64,000 nt of DNA. Source: Fratercula arctica (lineage: Eukaryota > Chordata > Aves > Charadriiformes > Alcidae). The translations under genes and the position numbers were made by a program. Location of the stretch: positions 49,085,207 through 49,149,206 of the forward strand of contig CANTUZ010000006.1 of NCBI GenBank assembly GCA_947846985.1, given 5' to 3'. Below are positions 51,299 to 62,756 of this stretch, piece by piece (the stretch's first letter is position 1; each line of letters begins with the position of its first letter). Under the pieces are notes generated by a model. It did not search any database, was not told where the DNA came from, and saw nothing but the letters and a program-made list of their open reading frames with translations.

Positions 51299-51596
51299 AG
51301 ACACGGCACAAACTGGTGGTGGACGGGCAGAACCACGGAGCCACCGGCTCCAGCGCGGTCTGGGAAAGCGGTACCTGTTAAATACACTCTGCTGGTAGTC
51401 AGGGCAATGAACGTACTGGCAGCTCTCCTTTAAATAACACAAAAGCGCAGGAAATAAAACAGAAAGGGTCTCTGAAGCAGGTATTGGGCACAACGATGGG
51501 GCCATAAACGCAACAGAAACTGAGAACTGAACAAAGAGTTACAGTCAGAGCTTGTGTCTGCAAGAGAAAGACGTGGGTTACGAGATACGAGCACTT

Positions 51597-51865
51597 CATA
51601 GAATCACAGAATGGTTTGGGTTGGAAGGGACCTTAAAGCCCACCCAGTGCCACCCCCTGCCCTGGGCAGGGACACCTCCCACCACCCCAGGTTGCTCCAA
51701 GCCCCGTCCAACCTGGCCTTGAACCCCTCCAGGGATGGGGCAGCCACAGCTTCTCTGGGCAACCTGGGCCAGGGGCTCACCGCCCTCACAGCCAAGAATT
51801 TCTTCCTAACATCTAATCTAAATCTCCCTTCTTTCAGTTTAAAACCATTCCCCCTTGTCCTATTC
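51597..51865 (-). mobile_element. CR1 LINE 3' end, minus strand
   Basis: On the plus strand it starts at the octamer side (TCATAGAATCACAGAATGG), then GGGTTGGAAGGGACCTTAAA, CTTGAACCCCTCCAGGGATG and CTGGGCAACCTGGGCC, and ends near CCCCCTTGTCCTATT. The element therefore points left. It is in the same subfamily as 45848-46394, with very high similarity by eye. Confidence 0.96.
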
Positions 51866-53172
51866 ATAACCATCAGTGTGGACTCGAGAGAGATGCCGTA
51901 GGGATAACTCCTGTGTGACATTCCTAAGGCGCTCAGGTGGAAGACCAGAGCTTTGTCTCCTGCAGGTTATGAATGCGATCACTGAACAATTAAATTGACT
52001 GTCTGGATCGTTCCTCCCATGCTTTTTAAAGGCACATCTGATTTCCCTAACAAGCCTCCATGGCTGTCTTCACGTCAGCCCTTATGACGTTCCACAGGGA
52101 ACTTGTTTGCCATCAAAAGATGTTGTTTCCACTAAACATGGGATTCTCTGCTGTAGTCACCCAGGGCCACAAACAGCTGGAGCGGCAGCACGAGTGTAAA
52201 AGCCAAAAAAACCCCCAAACCTTGGGGTTCATTAGCATTCACACCACTACCTGAAAGGAGCCCTTCTCTGCCAGCAGCTGCAAGAGCCACAATGCATTAA
52301 CATATGGAATAATTAAGCCCAATAAGCAACTATTACATTTGCTAGTAGAATAGACCAACTTAATTTTCTCAGTCAACTTGTATATCAAAAAAAAACAAAA
52401 TAAATTCCAACTTAGATAAATCATCTGAAGAGTTCAGTTTTTAAATTGATATTAATCATGGACGTTTATCCTATGCACTTTTATACCGATATTTATTAAT
52501 CAAAAATAAGCAGCTAGGCATGATTAAGTGCTCCTTCATACTCCCAAAAACCTCAAACCCCTCAAATCACCATTCAAGGGAAAAAACACAAGGAATGATT
52601 ATAAAGCAAAATGCGTCACCCTTAATTTCTTCGCTACTGCTGTTTCAACGCCAAACAAAATTGTTAACTCTTTGGTTTTCACTAAAGTTGCTGACTTGCT
52701 ACGTGATTCCCGTTTCAGGCAGAGGTCTGCCTCCTCCAGTAGCAGGGGATTAAGAACGATAGGGCTTGGTTGCATTAATAATTGATGGAGAAATAGGAAT
52801 GCAGAGATGGGGATCTTAGAGAAAAAAAAAAAAAAAATCACACCTGGAAAGGCTGGAAAGGCCCGTTGCCACTTTGCTGTCACACGGGAAGGCAGGCGTA
52901 TCGTCGGACAGGATACCAGCGCTCGGCCAACTCGATTAATGCCCGAAAACCCTCTCAGCGTCTCTTTCCCGTCTCTAAACCACATGAACCCGGGTGTTCG
53001 CAGCACCTCCTAGAAGCTGGCAGTGACCCCGGCAGCAGCTCGCCCTCGGGGTTTGCTTTTGCCACCCTCGTTCCTCAGCCTCCACCACCAGCTTGGAGGG
53101 AAACCAAACGCAGACGGACCAAGGAGAAACTTCACCCAGGAGCAGAAGATACAAGATCTGTTGTTGGGGCTC
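51866..53172. other. Unique noncoding sequence
   Basis: AT-rich to about 52800, then GC-rich. A 16-base A run lies at 52822-52837. Frames of 135 and 148 codons (52599-53006 minus, 52866-53312 plus) show no domain. Confidence 0.45.
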
Positions 53173-53335
53173 CATCACAGAATCACAGTTGGGGCTGGAA
53201 TTCCATCACAGTAGGGGCTGGAAGGACCTTTGGAGATCATCTCATCCAACCCCCTGCCAGAGCAGGGTCACCCAGAGCAGGTGGCACAGGAACGCGTCCA
53301 GGCGGGTTTTGAACATCTCCAGAGAAGGAGAACTT
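53173..53335 (-). mobile_element. CR1 LINE 3' end, minus strand, with a small internal duplication
   Basis: On the plus strand it reads CATCACAGAATCACAG, then GGGGCTGGAA twice (about 53191 and 53214), GGAGATCATCTCATCCAACC, CCAGAGCAGGGTCACC and TTTTGAACATCTCCAGAGAA. It points left and is truncated after about 160 bp. The repeat near the 3' terminus looks like a local duplication during or after insertion. Confidence 0.92.
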
Positions 53336-54275
53336 CTGCTGTTCCTCAAAACAGCCCCTCTCAGCCATCGGGCTGCCGGAGAGCCCCGAGGGCGCCATGG
53401 AGAGTTCCTAACGATGTCACAGCGACACCCGTTTTAAGGCTTCAACCACCTCCACGGCAGTGTTGGTGTTCCCAGGCATGAGCTTAAGAATTCAGCTAGT
53501 CTTAGAGATGAACTGCTGCACGGAAATGTCGGCCCTTGAGGCAGCTGGAAAAGAGAAATCACTGACTCAGCAGCTGCCCCAAACCAGCAGAAGATGCAGG
53601 AATACCAACCGGCCTCTCAGTGAAGACTATTATTGCTGGAGGGTGCAGGGACAGGCAACAAACACCAAAACCAACAGAGCTTTTGCCGCAGCCCCTGAGG
53701 GGGGAGGCAGGAGGCAGGGAGCGAGGAGGGAACCGGGCTCCCAGGCAGCTCCCGGAAACTGTGGAGAGACTCTCGGACTGATGAAAAACAGATGAAACAA
53801 AACTTAAACCACACACTTAAACCCTGGCTGCAGGAAAAGGTGCAGCATGGTTCCGCAGGACACCTCCGAAAGGTGAGAGCAAAGCACCAGACTTGAACGA
53901 AGAATTAGAATTGCAAGCGCTGTCTGAGGCGCAGGTGACACCAAACCTCTACAAGGGTCGTTTAAAGGCAAAGTCACAGAGACGGGGATGAAAATTTTGT
54001 TGTGCTGAAGTTCCCAGAGGTTTGGCTACTGGCTTTCACGGGGCTGGCAGTCAGCCACCCTAGAAACACCTGTAACACCAAAAGAGAAAACTCTCTTTCG
54101 GATGAGACATCTATGGATGAGAAGGGCAAAACGTGGCGCTGCTCAAATACCCTCCCCTGCCGCTGGTCAGGAGTCCGCCTGTGATACGAACCATGCGGAC
54201 ATCGCTTCAGATCCTGCCTTTGGTGCGGATGGCCACGGAGCCTGTCCCCCAGAGCTCGGCAGCGCCTCCGCCAGA
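53336..54275. other. Unique GC-rich noncoding sequence
   Basis: No gene or repeat family recognised. Short overlapping frames on both strands. Confidence 0.45.
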
Positions 54276-54888
54276 CGGAGGAAGGCGAGGAGGGGGGGAG
54301 GAAGGCGAGGAGAGGGGGAGGAAGGCGAGGAGAGGGGGAGGAAGGCGAGGAGAGGGGGAGGAAGGCGAGGAGGGGGGGAGGAAGGCGAGGAGAGGGGGAG
54401 GAAGGCGAGGAGAGGGGGAGGAAGGCGAGGAGAGGGGGAGGAAGGCGAGGAGAGGGGGAGGAAGGCGAGGAGAGGGGGAGGAAGGCGAGGAGACGGGGAC
54501 GGGGGGAGGAAGGCGAGGACGGGGACGGGGGGAGGAAGGCGAGGACGAGGACGGGGGGGAGGAAGGCGAGGACGAGGACGGGGGGAGGAAGGCGAGGACG
54601 AGGACGGGGGGGAGGAAGGCGAGGAGGGGGGGAGGAAGGCGAGGACGAGGACGGGGGGAGGAAGGCGAGGAGAGGGGGAGGAAGGCGAGGACGAGGACGG
54701 GGGGAGGAAGGCGAGGACGAGGACGGGGGGGAGGAAGGCGAGGACGGGGGGGAGGAAGGCGAGGACGGGGGGGAGGAAGGCGAGGAGGGGGGGAGGAAGG
54801 CGAGGACGAGGACGGGGGGAGGAAGGCGAGGACGGGGGGGAGGAAGGCGAGGACGGGGGGAGGAAGGCGAGGACGGGGGGAGGAAGGC
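54276..54888 (+). repeat. Minisatellite of about 20 bp purine-rich units
   Basis: The first part (54281-54500) is eleven head-to-tail 20 bp units of the type GAAGGCGAGGAGAGGGGGAG in perfect register, with a GGGGGGG variant at 54281 and 54361. After 54490 units change to GAAGGCGAGGACGGGG forms, including longer units with GACGAGGACGGGG. The plus strand is nearly pure purine apart from one or two C per unit. Because the units contain no stop codon in most frames, frames of 258-344 codons span it on both strands; these are not genes. Likely polymorphic and able to form triplex or quadruplex DNA. Confidence 0.97.
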
Positions 54889-55072
54889 CTTTCAGGGCAG
54901 AGTCTCTGACCCCAGTCTCCAACAAGACCCCAGTCTCCAGCCCGCAGAAGTGTCCCCATCGTTCTGCAGAGCTGACAGCCCGGGGCTCTTCGTGAAGTCC
55001 TGACCTCCCTCTCCTTCCCCTCGTGCACCCCCACAAACTGCTGTAACAGCAGACTTTTCTTGGGAAGAGCCC
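54889..55072. other. Short unique spacer between two tandem arrays
   Basis: GC-rich sequence containing GACCCCAGTCTCCA-like words twice (about 54909-54937). Nothing else recognised. Confidence 0.5.
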
Positions 55073-55123
55073 TCCATCCATCCATCCATCCTTCCATCCA
55101 TCCATCCATCCATCCATCCATCC
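55073..55123 (+). repeat. (TCCA)n tetranucleotide microsatellite
   Basis: About 12.5 units with one TCCT variant at 55089-55092. Confidence 0.97.
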
Positions 55124-55214
55124 GCCACAAGGACTGTGGTCCCAATCCATCATCTGCTCTATCGGCCTTTCAACCCCCTTTTTTCCACACTTGCGGCGCA
55201 CTCCGGCATCTTCA

Positions 55215-55570
55215 CTTCTGCAGATAACGAAGGCCCATGCGCTGCCATTTAGCTCAGCGGAGGATGAATCTGACAGCTTAATCTTAAGTTCTTAACAGCT
55301 GTGTTTATTTACTAAAGCAGTAAATTGTTTCCTCTCAAGCAGAGAGGGATCGGTTTGAACAAACTAACATCTCTGCAATTTGGTGAGATTTGGGACTCGC
55401 ACATGCTTTCTCTTCAAACTATACATTTTTCTATCACTGAAGTATCTGAATTACAGGCAACCGTGGGATCCAGTCTTTGTTTTAATGACTCCCCCGGCTG
55501 CTGTTCTGTATAGAGCAGAAGGCAGGCTGGAAGTACAGTAAATTGGCTTGTAGGAAATGAGAAATAATAA
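55215..55570. promoter_or_regulatory. Candidate regulatory block
   Basis: Contains a forkhead-type TGTTTATTTAC at 55302-55312, an ACAGCTTAATCTTAAG stretch and AT-rich words with little CpG after 55300. No repeat. Enhancer-like in texture only. Confidence 0.27.
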
Positions 55571-57719
55571 CACCGCTTACGTTCTGAATCTTACTGACTA
55601 CATTTGCTCCCGGTTCCAAGACACTTTTCTGTTTCCTATCTGTTGTTTAGTTCAGACAACGCAAATCTCCACAACGCCACGTTGCTCTTTCAGCCTGCCG
55701 GGAGGGGTCGGGATACCGTAATGGTAGTCACACACCTGCACCCTCAAACTGAAAACTTGTTGTTATCCGAGTTTCTGGAAATGGCCTTCACTCCGGGACA
55801 CCCGGCAGCGCCTCCGGAGCCGCGGGACTCGCCACGGTGCCTGGCTCGTCCCGCTCCGAGGGATGCTCCTGCTCTGGCCCCGGGAGGGGGCTGCTTGGGA
55901 GCCTGCACAAAGCACAACTCCTGCCCGAATGCCGGGGAAAGGGGAAGAAAACAAAATCCTGCAGATTATCGTGAGCCAAGTATAGCGTCGCTGCAGCAAT
56001 CCCAGCTGGAGCAGCAAGTTTTGGAAAACAGCGGAGGCACAGAAATCTAATGGGAAAATAACACATCCTTCTTGCTCAGCGGCAGCGGTAAAATAATGCT
56101 AATAAAACCTCCTCTTCTGTTTCCCACCTCTCCTTGGGGATATGGAAGCAGCTGGGAATACACTACACGTCGCTACCGCTGAGACCATTGGATCCTTAAA
56201 ATCTCTCTCTCCATTCGGGCATCTCCTGATGAAGGAGACGCCTTTTCTTACGACTGACTCCCCGCAGCAGCATCAGTCGCGCTCCGGCCCCTAAGAGGAA
56301 GGGTTCAGGCTGCCCCGACCCAGGCAAGAGCGGAGCAGGCAATAACCCCGAGCTCGAAGTGATCTGCCTGCTGAAAATACAGTTCATAACCTCTACACCC
56401 TTTTTCAGTCATTCCCCGCATACCCATGGACACGAGGGCACCCGTTTGCTGAGGAACACGTCATAGAGCTCAGAGGGTCCCAGGCTGCGGGTGCGGGGGA
56501 CGCGTTGGTCACACAGCCCACCCCGCAGAGGGGAAAAGACAAAATAAAACCAGCCGGCGGTTTTTCTGCTGGGTCAGTGAGCTGAAGCAGCTCACAAAGA
56601 GGAACTTTCTCCCTCCTTTTGGGAGCTTTGGACCGTTTCCGTACCCATGAAACACGTGCTGGAGGCTCTTACCTTGGGCAGGCGGATGCTGTCTAAGTAA
56701 TACACCCGGAGCCGGCTGCTTTGGTGGCCTTTCACGGGCTGTTGGGCAGCGGTCAGGGCTGCAGCCAGCTGCGACCGCCAGGCAGAGAACTCGAGAGAAG
56801 TTTCAGACACTGGGTTTTTACAATTTACAGTTTTCCCCTCAAAATCTCCAGCTGGATTGAAATTATATCTGTGTGGTCCCGGCTGAGGAATGACACCTTG
56901 GTTAGTTCGCGGGGGTTTGGGGTTCTCCGGTTCTAAAAAGCGGTATGAGTTTAAAGCTTTTCATTTGCAATAATTTGCTTATTTTTGAATCCTTGTGACG
57001 CTGGCCTGGGTAAGAGAAACTCTTTGGGAGACAAAGAGCTGCGTGGTCGGCAATCAGGAGCGTGTAGGGCTCTGGAGATAGGAGCAGCCTTGACTGAAAT
57101 ATATTTTTATCACATTAAAAAACACTGAACTGCCTGAAAGCATAATTAATATAAAGCAGCAAAAATTCTTTCTCTTTTTAGTACTCTTACCATGTGTATT
57201 AGCGTATCACTGGAGCATTTTATGAATTCACTTGCCTGTTCCGTTTCAGCGCCGGCACCGCGTACATCTGCAGCTCCCAGGGTGCCCTTCCCCATTCTCA
57301 CTCTTTCTGGAACGTTTCTGTAGCAGTACCAGTTTGGGAGGGTTGTCCCAGTTGGAAACCACGGGCAGATATAACCCTCAGCCTGGTCTTCCATCCTATT
57401 TTGGGGGAAACGCCTTGGGAGTAGGGAATTTCATTCCTAGCTTTGCCATAGACCTGCTGGGCAGCTCTGGACAAAACCTGTCACCAGCTGAACGCCAGGA
57501 TGGTGGGACAGCACAAAGGAAGGGTTGTAGAAGAGAAAAAAAAGTGTTTACCTAAAGCTTCCAAACGCATTGGGGTCCCATCTTGGCTGGGATATGAGTA
57601 ACACAAACCCATAGATTACCGCGCCGTTGTTTGTATTTATTGCAGCAGAATTGCAGAACTGGGAGCCTGATTTCATTTTCGCAGTTCCCCCCCACCCGCT
57701 TCCCCTCTCGTGCCAGAGA
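55571..57719. other. Unique noncoding sequence
   Basis: About 55780-55940 is CpG-rich over roughly 160 bp, a possible minor island. A 148-codon plus frame (55604-56050) is opposed by two minus frames and shows no domain. No repeat family recognised. Confidence 0.45.
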
Positions 57720-57835
57720 CCATATTTCTTATAAACAAGGTTCTTATTTCAGCATTCATTAGATTGTTTGTCAAGAGCAGCAGCTGGTGTTGATGAACTG
57801 ATTAAGATGCTCCGAGGACGTCTCAGCCTGAAGAA
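57720..57835. promoter_or_regulatory. Candidate regulatory block
   Basis: A compact AT-rich stretch with TTATAAACAAGG, CATTCATTAGATTG and ACTGATTAAGATG words (forkhead- and homeodomain-like) between GC-richer flanks. Low support. Confidence 0.24.
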
Positions 57836-59124
57836 GAAAAGACACAACAACAGATTTCAAAGACGTAAAAAAGGCTGCTGTGAGGAATAAAGAAACAGCT
57901 TTTTCCTCCCCTCCCCCCACACTCAGGGCGGACAAACCAGAAAGTTTTTCATTGCAAGAAATAAGATTTAGATTAGGCAGAAAAGCGCTTTAAGGCTGCG
58001 ACGGGATGGGAATAGATGGGAAAGCCTTGGAGAGCCCGGCAGTAGCAGGGGCGTGCGGGATCCGCCGAGCCCTCTCCGACACCCGCCACCAGCCGCATCC
58101 CCTTTTGCCTTCCCAATTATCCGATGGCCCCATTACCCGCAAGCCAAAGTATTCGGCTTGGTCCTGCTTCTTTAGAAGCCCTGCTAAAAATAAAGCGGAA
58201 TAAAACGGCTGAAAAGCTGGAGCGACAGCACTCTGCCAATTCCTGTATCCACGCGCAGAAAAACTGGTTCGGCCACGAACCACACAGAAAGCCACGTGCG
58301 GGGCTGACGCTCAAACCAGCAGAGCACTACGGGCCCAGGTTTCTTATCCTTGTTATTTCTGACTTTTCATTTCTTACTCCTCGTCCAATTCGGAGGCGTA
58401 ACTTACCTGCCACACGAGAAGCCGCCGACGGAAAGCCGGAGTCAATTTACCCACCCAGCCAAGCGAAAGGGGAAGAAGGCAGGAGATAAATAAACAAACA
58501 AATGGGTCAACAAGGATTTCGCACTTGAATGCTCCAGATCAGAAATCATAGAGCCAAACCGCAAACTTGGAGGCACACCCGCTGTCCGGGCGATGGCGGC
58601 AGCCTACACCTCTCTCTAACCGGCATTTCCAACGGGAATTTTCCCTGCTTTAACAACACATGGCGCAAAGTTATAGTTTGTTTTCTGTAAAAGCTACGCG
58701 GATTGATTTCCTGTAAAATTAGCTGCAGGAACCGCGCTGAAATTGAGTAGTTAATGGAATAAAATAATAGAATATTTAATTCAGCACAGGCAGCAAGATT
58801 TGCCGATTTGAGCACGAGATGGCAAACAACGCGATTGCGACAAACCAACACGCTCCTGCCGCTTTTCCCTTGGGAGCTGGCTTCTGGCTTCAAATTACTT
58901 GCTGCTGGAAAGCACTTTGTTCCCGTCCACCTCATCAGCATCGGACTCGGCTGCAGCATCCCAGCGAACTGAAGATGGATGAGACGTGGCAACAGAAAGC
59001 GAGAGAAGGGCAAAACTTTCAAATAACAACTGAAGAAGTGAACTCAGCAGCAGTAATCGCAATTCTTCGCTGTTTTCCCGAGGCGGGAATTTCTTACCTT
59101 GAAAATTATTCACTTGCAAGGAAT
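57836..59124. other. Unique noncoding sequence
   Basis: No gene recognised. A 158-codon minus frame (58546-59022) and 121-codon plus frame (58124-58489) lack domains. About 58650-58905 is AT-rich with homeodomain-like words (GAGTAGTTAATGG, ATATTTAATTC) and could be regulatory. Confidence 0.42.
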
Positions 59125-59370
59125 TAAGGGATGTACGTCAGAAGCTACTGCGGCTCCCAGTTTAAGTATTAGGAGTCATACTCCTAATCCTGCAGTGTAC
59201 GCGCGTGGTTATTGTATCATAAAAAAAGGCTTTTTCCGCATTTATAAAGTGTAAAACCACATCGCAGTTCATGCGTAACAGCGCGCAGACATTAATGTCC
59301 CTCGTAGCTTTTGTCATTGCCAATTACAATTGCAACAGCACCACAACTCCGTGAGCAAAACAGAGATTGT
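59125..59370. promoter_or_regulatory. Candidate regulatory block with a perfect palindrome and SOX-like sites
   Basis: ATTAGGAGT-CAT-ACTCCTAAT at 59168-59188 is a perfect inverted repeat with 9 bp arms. Downstream, around 59315-59336, CATTGCCAATTACAATTGC holds several closely spaced SOX- and homeodomain-type half sites. GCATTTATAAAG lies between them. Enhancer-like; conservation untested. Confidence 0.32.
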
Positions 59371-61529
59371 AAAGACCCAACGCAGCTTTGGAGAGGCACC
59401 AGCCGTGCCCCTGGGGCTCGCACCCTACCTGTGCCCCCGCGCCTGGCATTTATGAAGGATTGACCCTGCCCCTCTAGATGTTCTTGTCAATAAAAGACAT
59501 CCGAAGCAGGGACAAAGGTAGAAATTAAACCAAACGGAGCCCGCAGACTTCATGTTTTCCATCAAGGCTGAGACAACACGCAAGAAGAGCAAATGGTGCC
59601 TGAGATTTGTTGTACGTGCACTTCTGTATAGCGCAATGGGAAACGTGATCTTTAATAGATGGATTTTTTAATATTTGTCAAGAAAACAACCCTTCATCCA
59701 CCAACATTTCTCTTTTCGGAAGTGCTGCCCTAGGTCTGCTTGCACTGAAGCAATTGGAAATTTCCCCTCAGTGCTGCTGGGAGCGGGGACCTCTCACGGG
59801 AACACTCCATCCGAGCTGTCACCAGTCCCGTGAAGAACTCTTCAAACGGTCAAGAACACGTAATTCAGAAAGCTCGAAATGCAGCGCGGTCAAGGTAACA
59901 AGTCAGGGTTCTCAGCATCTAGAACAAGTCAGAAGATCCCCGTGGAAAGAAGAAAACGGTCTGTGGAAAGTACTTGACCTCTATTGGGACTTTTTGACAT
60001 CTTCTCAAGGGCACAATCTTGACTTGGTTCCTAAGTATAAATCTGGGAGCTGAACATTTTCACATTAAGTCTAGTAAGAAAACCTGGTCTTTTTTAACCC
60101 TTCCAACTACCCTTTATGGTACCAATTTTCAGTTGGTCAGATGAATAAGAAAGCCTCTGCACCGCAGATCTCCTGGGTCAGCTTTCCTTAAGGACAAATT
60201 GTACTAACTGGGGCATCATCATTCTCTTCAGAATCATCGATAAATCGATAAATTCCTCTTAAATTATTAGTCTGTTACAGCTGCCCCATGCTGACAAAAG
60301 GGAAACAAAGGTGTTGCTTAGACTTCCATTAAATCATTTCCCTACAAGGTAGGGAACACGGACCTTATGAGTACCTGAGATCACGAGTTTTCCATAAAAT
60401 TACAAACCCAGATTATTATAGCGTGAGGATAACTAAGCTCCAAAGGGAAGATTTGGGCAGTAATGGCACAATGCACCTACCCGGAGCGCCGTCTCCTCCT
60501 CACAGGAGGGAGGTGGCCATCACTACCATGGCAAGCGTAACGTCTCCGTACCGCACCACCGCTCTGCGGGTCCTGCGTCTCAGGGGGGACGTACCCTAGA
60601 TACACACTCTAGATGTATCCTGACATTAGTTAGTACAAACAGCCTGTCTCAAAGCCATGAAGTTGCTCCAATATCGCGCTCTCCAACTTCAAACGACAGA
60701 GAAACCCTCAAGGGCGCTCAAACGCCAGGTGAAGGGAATCCACGACTGCAAGATACAGTCCCTCCTCCATTTGCAACCAGTACGTACGTTTTTCAACAGC
60801 AAGTTTCAATGTGTTAAAATAAATTGATTTTTGTAACGTTAATGAAATAAGAAAGCTATTACCTTTGAACATATTATAGCAAATAAATAGTCTGCAGTAA
60901 TTTCACCATAAAGTTCTAGTGACATTGACAAGAAACCATCTGGGTTCCCTCTCTCGGATGGTGACACGACCCACAGTTCTAAAGGAATTAAAACATTCTC
61001 ATGTATAGATGGATCCATGTTATTTCGTGTGTAAATCTAAATGCTTTCAAACATCTGAAATACAGTAACACACCTAATTTCCGCAATCAAATCGAACGTC
61101 TCCGTAGGAACGGATCTCTGGGAGGTGAGGTCGCGTTACCGTGCAGGAACCCGCTCCCACACCTCCGAGGTCCCCGAGGCAGCTGGAGATTCGCTGGAGT
61201 GTCACGAGAGCCAGGTTCTCTTCCACGAGCACACGGATAAGGAGAAGCCAAGGCACATAAAACACACGCAGGAGAAAGAAAGCAGCTCGTCTTAAATCAA
61301 ATGGGTAGTGGTGACTGGCGGCCAAGGATCGCTCCACCAATTTTGGAGGATTTACGGTGCGTTCATAAAGAGTACGTAACTGTACAGCGTGTTACTCCCA
61401 CTGCTTCTTGCGTATTCTTACGTGAAAGCGTGCCCAAATAAATATTAAAAATACCATTTCAGTCTATCACTTCCCCAACACAATCGACCTGTAAATCTTC
61501 TGTCCCAAGCGCTTCAAATTACATTCAAG
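59371..61529. other. Unique noncoding sequence
   Basis: No gene or repeat family recognised. About 60790-60925 is AT-rich (TTAAAATAAATTGATTTTTG, AGCAAATAAATAG) and may be regulatory. Frames are all under 100 codons. Confidence 0.45.
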
Positions 61530-62300
61530 CCAAGGTAATATCAAAATATATTTTATTCTGGACCTCTTTCAGATCTGATTCAAATTACAGTTGTCAAAGC
61601 AATACAATGCAAAGGGAAACTGCAACAGAAAATGTGCCTAGAAGGGATATAAGGGCCTTGGGGACAAATCATTGTGATGTAGAACCAAAATACATCATAA
61701 AGTGTAATTAACATGGTCCAGGACAGTATAGAACATCTATATCAGTCTTCTTTAGACAATAATCATGAAAACTGAACAATAAAAGTCCTTTAAACAAGTA
61801 CAAAAAACTGTCATGGGCTGGTTTACACTTTTACAACAGTTGTAATTTAACTGGATAACTGAAGAAATGATGCAGACATTTTAATCCAGTGCTATAGGTA
61901 GGCTCACAGAATTAGACCCAAAGGATTTGTAACTCCAAAATGAAACCATTACAACTACAATGTCAATGTCAGGAGAGAGAGAAAATTACTTCTGTATTCT
62001 AGAGTTACTGTTCTGCACACTGCAGTCTGTTGAGGACAAGATTGCAAAGTACACTGGACTAGCAACAACATGCAGACTGTTTTCCTGTATTTACCCACAA
62101 ATGTCAAAAAGCATTATGAAGTAGAAATGAATGATTATTTTTTTTTTTTAAAAAAAAAAAGGAAAAAAAAGAAAAAGAAAAAAGAAAACAAAAACATGCC
62201 TCAAGTTACTGTCAAGCTTCAAACTTAAAGGCAGAGAAAGCGAATTATGTACTCAAAACTACTGATCTGAAGCACTATTAACACTAAATCTGCAATCCAC
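61530..62300 (-). other. Possible end of a 3' untranslated region on the minus strand
   Basis: Read on the minus strand, this is CpG-poor, T-rich, unique DNA that ends near an AATAAA signal (plus-strand TTTATT at 61552-61557), as expected for a long vertebrate 3' UTR. No upstream coding exon is visible in the window, and AATAAA also occurs on the plus strand (for example near 61779), so the orientation is unproven. A T12-A11 self-complementary run is at 62138-62160. Confidence 0.28.
62138..62190 (+). repeat. T12-A11 and A-rich low-complexity tract
   Basis: Twelve T directly followed by eleven A, then GG and (AAAAG)n-like sequence. Confidence 0.9.
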
Positions 62301-62702
62301 GCCAAACGGCGGATTTTCCTGGTTGGTTTGCCTTCCCTCGGACTGACGGAGAAGACAAGTCCCGCTTTCACACAACGGGGGATTTCAGAGCTTTCTCTGG
62401 AGGGAGGAGCGAAGGCTGCTCCACGGCTCTCTCCCTACGGAAAAGTGTCAGGGATCTCGATGGAGATTTACTGCTGTCTCCCGAAGCCAGATTTTGCTTC
62501 TAACATGCCACAATGTTGCTTCTGCTTTTCTTCAGACTTCTGGAGAAACTGGTCCCTCTGGGGAACGGCTCTACGGGGCTTTGCGAAGGGAGAAGCTCGC
62601 GTGCGTGTCAATGAGAAAGGAACCCTGGGCTAAATCCGGCAGGTCCTGCTCTGGGAAGAGCCCCACCGACGCCAAGGGGGATCTTGGCTTGAGTGAGATG
62701 GG

Positions 62703-62756
62703 TCTCGTTTTACCCCCACATCTCGTTTTACCCCCACATCTCGTTTTACCTCCGCG
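62703..62756 (+). repeat. Three tandem 18 bp units
   Basis: TCTCGTTTTACCCCCACA occurs exactly twice (62703-62720, 62721-62738) and a third unit with changes at its end follows (62739-62756). The 18 bp period keeps frame, so a minus-strand frame shows a CGGKTR repeat, but there is no other sign of a gene. Confidence 0.93.

Noticed and set aside
54102..55201. Four open frames of 258-344 codons on both strands
   Set aside because: They are produced by the stop-free minisatellite; the proteins are pure Arg/Gly/Glu/Lys or Pro/Ser/Arg/Leu low complexity and no other gene signals exist.
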